From Stereocaulon alpinum (lineage: Eukaryota; Ascomycota; Lecanoromycetes; Lecanorales; Stereocaulaceae), in assembly GCA_018257865.1 (NCBI GenBank), contig JAEUBA010000162.1, forward strand, positions 1 through 37,858: a stretch of 37,858 nucleotides of DNA, given 5' to 3'. The notes under the pieces were generated by a model. The model made no database searches and was not told the DNA's origin. It was given only the letters and a program-made list of their open reading frames with translations. This document shows, in pieces, positions 32,680-37,858 of this stretch; the first letter of the stretch is position 1; each line of letters opens with the position of its first letter. A program made the position numbers and the translations under genes.

Positions 32680-35600
32680 TAATAAGGGATATACCCTACC
32701 TAAAAATACTATAGTATAATATATAGAGGAAGAAGGATATAGTAATAGTACTACTTCTTAAAAATAAAGACGTAAAAGATATAGACGTATTAGCGATTTA
32801 GGAGCTAGTATATAACCTAATAAATAGAACCTTATATAATATAAGTATAAGTAGATTCTACCTAGCCTACGGAGGGGACCTAGAGGCTAGGACGTATTTT
32901 TATATAAATAAGAGGATAGATCCTAATAACTAGGGGGTAGAATACTAGGGAGGCGACTTATACTCATTATAGATCTAGGTTATAAGGACTTAGAAGGATA
33001 TTAAGGAGGGGATAGAGAATACTAGAGGGCCGCTAGGGGAGAGGGTATAAGTATATAATATCTATAACCCCTTACTAGTAAGCTATACATTAAGGGATAG
33101 TTTAATAGCTATCCTAAAACTAAAGGAAGCGCTGGGGAATAAGGGTAAATATATAGTTATAGGAGACTTTAACCTATACTACCTATACTAGAATAACCTA
33201 AGACGAATAATATACTACGCTATAGTAGACGAGCTGCTAGAGGTAGTAGGAGAGAGAGATATAATTCTAGGACTACTAGAGAAGGTAGTTATATAGTAGA
33301 ATAGGGGCTTAGAAAGTACTATCGACCTTATATTCTTAACCGAAGGCGCGTATAATACGATAGTAAAGTATAGGGTAAGGAACGACCTTAATATAGGATT
33401 AGACTATATACTAATTATTATAGAGCTAGAATAGATATAGAGCGAATACTTAGTATATTAGAAGAGGGCTTAGAAAAGGATAGAGGCGAAGGTAATTAAG
33501 GAGGAAATCTAGAAATATATAAAGATCCTAAACAAAGTAATAAGTTAGTACTTAGTAGACTTTAAAGATATAATCGACTAGTATATTAATAGGCTTATAG
33601 CTATACTATAAGAGGTAATAAAAGATACTATCTTATATAAGGAACCGTACGTAGGGGCTAAGCTATATTAGAATAGGGTATATATAAGGGTAACTAAAGC
33701 GTTATAGGTAGCGCTTAAGGCCTACTACTATAGTAGGAACGCAGAAACTAAGGAAGCCCTCCGTTAGGCTAAAAGGGAAAAGGTTACTACCCTACAGAAG
33801 GCTAGAATAATAGCTTTTAGAGAGGGAGTCTATAAAGCGTTACTAAGACTAAGAGGAGTATAGTAACTTATTAAGTAGGGAAGAGAAAGGAGTATACGCC
33901 CTAAAAAGCTACCGTAATTCCCAGCTATTAAAGACGGAAACGGGAATAAAGTAATAGACTTTAAGGGGAAGGTAGAGGCCCTAAGGAGGGTCCTCTTCCT
34001 ACCTCTACCCTTAGTAGACCTAATAGATATAAAGGGGGCCGACTACCTAAAACCTATAGTAATAGATAGTAAGATTACCTTAAAGGAGGTAAAGGACGCG
34101 ATTTAGTACTTAGTAGTAGATAAAGCCTTAAGGATCTTAGGGATCCTAAATAGGTTCCTAAGAGTAGTATATATAGAAATAATAGAGATATTTAGAAGGA
34201 TATTTTAAGTATACTTAGACTATAGATACTACCTAAAGAAGTTTTAGGAGGCGAATATAGTAATATTAAAGAAACTAAAAAAGACTAACTATTTAGAGCC
34301 TAAGGCGTACTAGCCTATTATATTACTAGATATACTTAGAAAAGTATTAGAGACGGTAATAGCGAAATATCTTAGTAGAATAGCTAAAAGGAATTACCTA
34401 CTCCTAAAATACTAGATAGGGGGTAGAAAGAAATACTTAGTAGAAATAGCCTTAGAGACTATTATAGATTTAGTTTATATAATATAGAACTAAGGTAAAG
34501 ATAACGTAGTAAGCCTACTATTACTAGATATAGTAGGGGTATTTAATAATATATCCTATAAAAGGCTACTCTATAACCTAAAGATAAAAGGAATTCCTAA
34601 GGGAATCGTTTAGTAGACTATAAGCTTCCTTAAAGATAGGGCGATATTAATTACTCTAAGAGGTAAAACTAGCCTAGTAGAGGCGATAGAGATAAGGATT
34701 CTATAAGGATTACCTATATTACTAATTCTATTTCTCTTCTTTAATATACTACTAATTAAAGTATACTTAAAAGTAAAAATCCTAGTATAAGTAGGAGGAT
34801 TCGTAGATAACGTATACCTACTAGTATATAGTAAGATAACGGAAATAAACTATAGGTAGCTAGAATAGGCCTATAAGCTCTACTAAACTTAGGCGAAAAT
34901 ATACGGGGCGACGTTCGCGCCTTAAAAGTATAAACTAGTATATCTATCGTACGCCCCTAAAAGGTTTAATATAAAGGAGACGGTATAATTTAGTAATATA
35001 GAGGTTAAGCTAAAAGTAAGTATTAAGGTCCTAGGGCTATATATTAATACTAAACTCCGTTAAGGCCTATATATAGCGTAAGTAAAGGTAAAGGCTGCTA
35101 CTTAAGCCTAAGCGATTAAGTACCTAGTAGAATTAACTTAAGGAGCTATATTTAAGAAGTATAGGAAGGTATATAGTATAGTAGTAAGGCCTATACTTAT
35201 ATTCGCCGCCTTAATATAGTATACCCCTACTAAGGGGTAGGGAGCTATAGAAAAGTATATTAAGACGCTTATAATAATATAGAATAACTACCTATAGATA
35301 GTACTTAGAGTATATAAGGTAATACTAGTCTAAGTCTTAGAAGTAGAGGTAGTTATTATACCTATCTAAACCTATCTAAACGCCCTAGTTATAAGATACT
35401 AGGTACTAAGGGGAGTATACCCCTTAATAATCGAAGGTAACCGCTTAATCTATAGGAGACTACGGGGAAGGAGAGGAAGGGCGCGCCTAATACGCCTAAC
35501 CCTATTACTAAAAAAGGAAGAATAGGCCCTATAGGAGCTTAAGGTAAAGGATTAGGATTAAGTAGTAATAGTAATAAAGAGGAAGGTATATTAGTATAAC

Positions 35601-36210
35601 CTAAAAACGGATATTAAGGAGTATTAAGACGTAGGTATCCTAGCTAAGAAAATATAAGGCTAGGTAATAACGAAGTAGATTAAGCAGTAGGAGGTATATA
35701 AGGATACTATCCCTAAGTACTCTTATATACCTATATAGAATAAACTATTATTTAGAGGAAGGTATAACTACTACCTAAAGCTTAGGAAGGCAGAAAGCTT
35801 AATAGTAGTCTAACTCTAAAGTAGGAAGAATAGGTTTAACTACTTCCTTTATAAGGCGAAAGTACTAAGGGTCTACAGTACCTACTATAGTTATAGATAG
35901 AGGAATTAGGATATAAAGTATATTCTCCTATACTACCTAAAGCTTAGCGATACTTAGAGGGAGCTTATTAAAGAGGTAGAGACTTATAATATTAGGACTA
36001 TACTAGTTAAGGTTACTAGTATAAGAGTAGCTATAAAATAGCTAGTTAGGTAAGAATTCCTAATATAGTATTAACTTACTAGGGAATAGCTCTCTTAGTC
36101 TAAACTCCCTATTAAAGTAGAACCGGTAATAAAAACCCTAAAGATAAAGAAGCCTAAGCGTAAGTAGAAGCTAAAGGCGGCGGAGCTATATCTACAAATT
36201 ACTTTTATAG
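32680..36210 (+). pseudogene. LINE 1 ORF2 (endonuclease, reverse transcriptase, C-terminal knuckle)
   Basis: AP-endonuclease remnants: DVLAIQELVYN (about 32783), YIVIGDFNLYY (about 33152), and STIDLIFL with a decayed SDH motif (about 33316-33415). Reverse transcriptase follows with PIILLDILRKVLE (about 34317), LLDIVGVFNNISYKRLL (about 34525), LQGLPILLILFLF (about 34705), and GGFVDNVYLLVYSK (about 34793; ancestral FADD with one Asp now Asn). A C-terminal knuckle-like segment lies near 35840-35960 (YYLKLSDTxRELIKEV). The frame is interrupted throughout by TAG/TAA. Without them it would encode the complete endonuclease/RT polyprotein. Confidence 0.85.
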
Positions 36211-36334
36211 ATAGGTTTTGGCTGGAGCGGCTGTATCCGCTCAGCGGTACTTATCTACTTAGTATCAGAATCAACCCTTAGTATTCTATAGCAGCTACAG
36301 CTAAAACTCATCCAAACTTATCTAAAACTTATCT

Positions 36335-36358
36335 AAAAAAAAAAAAAAAAAAAAAAAA
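36335..36358 (+). repeat. Internal poly(A) tract of LINE 1
   Basis: Twenty-four consecutive A residues follow two ACTTATCTAAA-like repeats. Such a tract normally marks a LINE 3' end, but here 675 bp more lies inside the target duplication. Confidence 0.85.
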
Positions 36359-37033
36359 GAATTTAGAATTTAATAATAATTATATTATAACTAGTAGCGC
36401 TAGTAGGGGGGTATATAGGGCTATAAATAAACTTTCTAAACTAAAATTAAGCGAGATTTCTAAAAATAGAATTAGATTTAATAAAGGAATAATAATAGAT
36501 TAACTAGAGACTTCCCGAACTTCCCGTTTTTAGCAGCGGAAGCTAAACTTTAAAAAACTTAAAATAAATAGCTATAAATAGCTATTTTAAGTCTAAAATT
36601 TTTTAGTCGCTTAGTAAGCACTTAGTAAGCGAGATAAGCTACTAAGTTTAGCTAAGTTTAGCTAAGTTTGGCTGAGTTTAGCTGAGTTACTAAGTCTTCC
36701 TAAGTTTCAGCTGCAGCAGCTGCAGCGGCTAGAAAAAACTCAGCCAAAAAAACTTTTGTAGATATACTAGAGTATTATAAGGCCTATTAGGGTAGTAGAG
36801 ATTATTATTACTAGTATTATAGAGCCTAGCGGTAAGGTTAGATAGGCGGAGTAGAATAATAAGTAAGCTAATAAGCGAAAGTTTTTAGCTAGAAGGGGTA
36901 ACTCTAGAAAGGTTTCTTTTATATCTAGAGGGCCTTTAACCCCCCTAGATTTCCTAATAATATAAGAGAACACCCTTATTAGTATATATAGATACTAGAA
37001 TAGGCGTATAAATTAATTAATCAATTAATTAAT
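36359..37033 (+). other. Segment between LINE poly(A) and the target duplication
   Basis: No coding gene is supported. It contains a 10-bp tandem repeat (taagtttagc, about five copies, 36651-36695), a GC-richer pocket (cagctgcagcagctgcagcgg near 36712) and a terminal TTAATTAA-rich tail (37011-37033). It could be the true LINE 3' UTR, a 3'-transduced sequence, or a separate insertion into the LINE tail. A minus-strand reading frame of 68 codons (36767-36973) is hydrophobic but has no known family. Confidence 0.5.
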
Positions 37034-37710
37034 TAAGCCTACTATCTTTAGCTATTACCTTAAGAAGGAGCCTAAAGTTTATATAATTATATACGCCGCT
37101 ATAGCGACTAATTACTTAGATAGAGGAAGCTTAGAATAGATTTTAAAGGAACTACTAGAGTTCTCTAATATCTTCTTAAATAAGAAAGCTGGAACCTTAC
37201 CCTTATTAAAGGAAGGCAACTATATAATTAATATTAAGGATAGTAAGGAGCCGCTTTATAGGCCTCTCTATAATCTATCTTAATCTAAGCTAGCGGAGCT
37301 GCGGCGCTATTTTAATAATATACTTATAAAAGGCTAGATACGCTATTTAGTTTCTTTAGCTAAAGTACCTATCCTCTTTATACCTAAAAAGGATAGTAGG
37401 CTATATCTTTATATTAATTATTAGGGGTTAAATATAGTAACTATTAAAAATCGATACCTATTACCTCTAATTACTAAGATATTAGACTACCTATATAGAG
37501 CTAAAAAGTTTACTAAGTTAGACTTAAAGGATACCTATTATAGGATCTAAATTAAAGAAGGTAATAAGTAGAAAACTGCGTTCCGCACCTGCTATAGCTA
37601 CTTTAAATACTTAGTTATACCTTTTAGGCTCGCTAACGCCCTAGCGACGTTTTAAGTATATATTAATAAGGCTCTTATAGGGCTTATTAATATTTCGTAT
37701 AGACCTATAA
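37034..37710 (+). mobile_element. Gypsy element 3, right half (reverse transcriptase)
   Basis: The frame resumes directly from the one broken at 31010 and reads FLNKKAGTLPLLKEG (about 37166), RYLVSLAKVPILFIPKKD (about 37340), KKFTKLDLKDTYYRI (about 37502), and FKYLVIPFRLANALATF (about 37600). These are the same motifs in the same order as element 2. It is cut off after LINISYR (about 37690), where the second LINE begins; the catalytic YLDD block that should follow is not in the window. Confidence 0.82.
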
Positions 37711-37858
37711 GTTAATATTTATGATTTCAACTAAAAGGATCTGATGGCGACGACAACGAGCACGACGGGCGAGCAGGCCTACCAGGCCAGACGAGCGATC
37801 ACACCGGGTTACGAACCCAGCAAAATAACACGAGATGGGGGGGGAGGAGAGAAGGGAG
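37711..37858 (+). mobile_element. 5' end of a second, essentially unmutated LINE (LINE 2)
   Basis: From about 37743 the sequence matches LINE 1 (31049-31162) but has CpA/TpG where LINE 1 has TpA, for example gacaacgagcacg against gataacgagtacg. ATG at 37835 opens MGGEERRE, probably ORF1 or its upstream part; the element runs off the window. The exact 5' boundary (37711 to about 37742) is uncertain, because the two LINE copies differ upstream of the shared GATGGCGACG. Confidence 0.75.

Larger units (their letters stand above)
31011..37033 (+). mobile_element. Tad-like non-LTR retrotransposon (LINE 1), RIP-mutated
   Basis: A 6.0-kb insertion bounded by a 14-bp target duplication, TAAGCCTACTATCT (30997-31010 and 37034-37047). 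It contains ORF1 with zinc knuckles, ORF2 with AP-type endonuclease and reverse transcriptase, and a 24-nt poly(A) at 36335-36358. A further 675 bp ends in a TTAATTAA-rich tail. The I/Tad-like assignment rests on this ORF organisation and on target-primed features. Both ORFs are full of RIP stops. Confidence 0.88.

Noticed and set aside
36767..36973. Minus-strand 68-codon hydrophobic frame
   Set aside because: It lies in RIP-mutated repeat DNA, matches no known family, and its hydrophobicity follows from AT-rich codons.
37797..37822. tRNA T-arm or Pol III B box in the LINE 5' end
   Set aside because: GGGTTACGAACCC forms a stem, but it lacks the GGTTCGANTCC consensus and no cloverleaf can be built around it.

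Overview
This window looks like chromosomal DNA of a filamentous ascomycete (Pezizomycotina). Its genes carry short GT...AG introns with TGCTAA/GCTAAC-type branch sites. The gene families are fungal: MET2-type homoserine acetyltransferase, Asl1-like GH128, a HET-domain protein and a Fot1/pogo transposon. Most of the sequence is transposon-derived DNA in which CpA/TpG has been converted almost completely to TpA, the signature of repeat-induced point mutation (RIP). The species cannot be fixed from the sequence alone.

Layout. (1) 1-124 is unmutated DNA, then an abrupt change to TpA-rich DNA. (2) About 945-1440 holds the decayed N-terminal part of what may be a DUF3435/tyrosine-recombinase gene. 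(3) 1624-7621 is a RIP-inactivated Ty3/gypsy chromovirus with both LTRs. (4) 7622-8724 is a foldback plus an array of 228-bp repeats; its right edge is hardly mutated and shows the ancestral sequence. (5) About 8725-20736 is a gene island of normal composition. It holds met2 (three exons), a truncated GH128 gene, an apparently intact Fot1/pogo transposon, a HET-domain gene with a long acidic insert, an unassigned coding-like stretch and a fossil of a short-chain dehydrogenase gene. (6) 20737-21249 and 28510-28972 are two halves of one minisatellite (23-bp unit, 195-bp higher-order unit), split by a 7.26-kb chromovirus (21250-28509) with 289-bp LTRs and a GATA target duplication. (7) About 28973-31010 and 37034 to about 37710 are two halves of a third gypsy element, split by a Tad-like LINE (31011-37033) with a 14-bp target duplication. 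(8) From about 37711 the 5' end of a second, essentially unmutated LINE of the same family runs off the window.

Only met2, the HET gene and the Fot1 transposase look like intact protein genes. The rest of the window is a stratified record of repeats: satellite, chromovirus and LINE insertions, RIP, and a later LINE insertion. Its most informative parts are the places where mutated and unmutated versions of the same repeat can be read side by side: 8497-8724, 20737-21249, and 31051-31162 against 37745-37858. No bacterial-type operons, CRISPR arrays, rRNA or convincing tRNA genes were seen.
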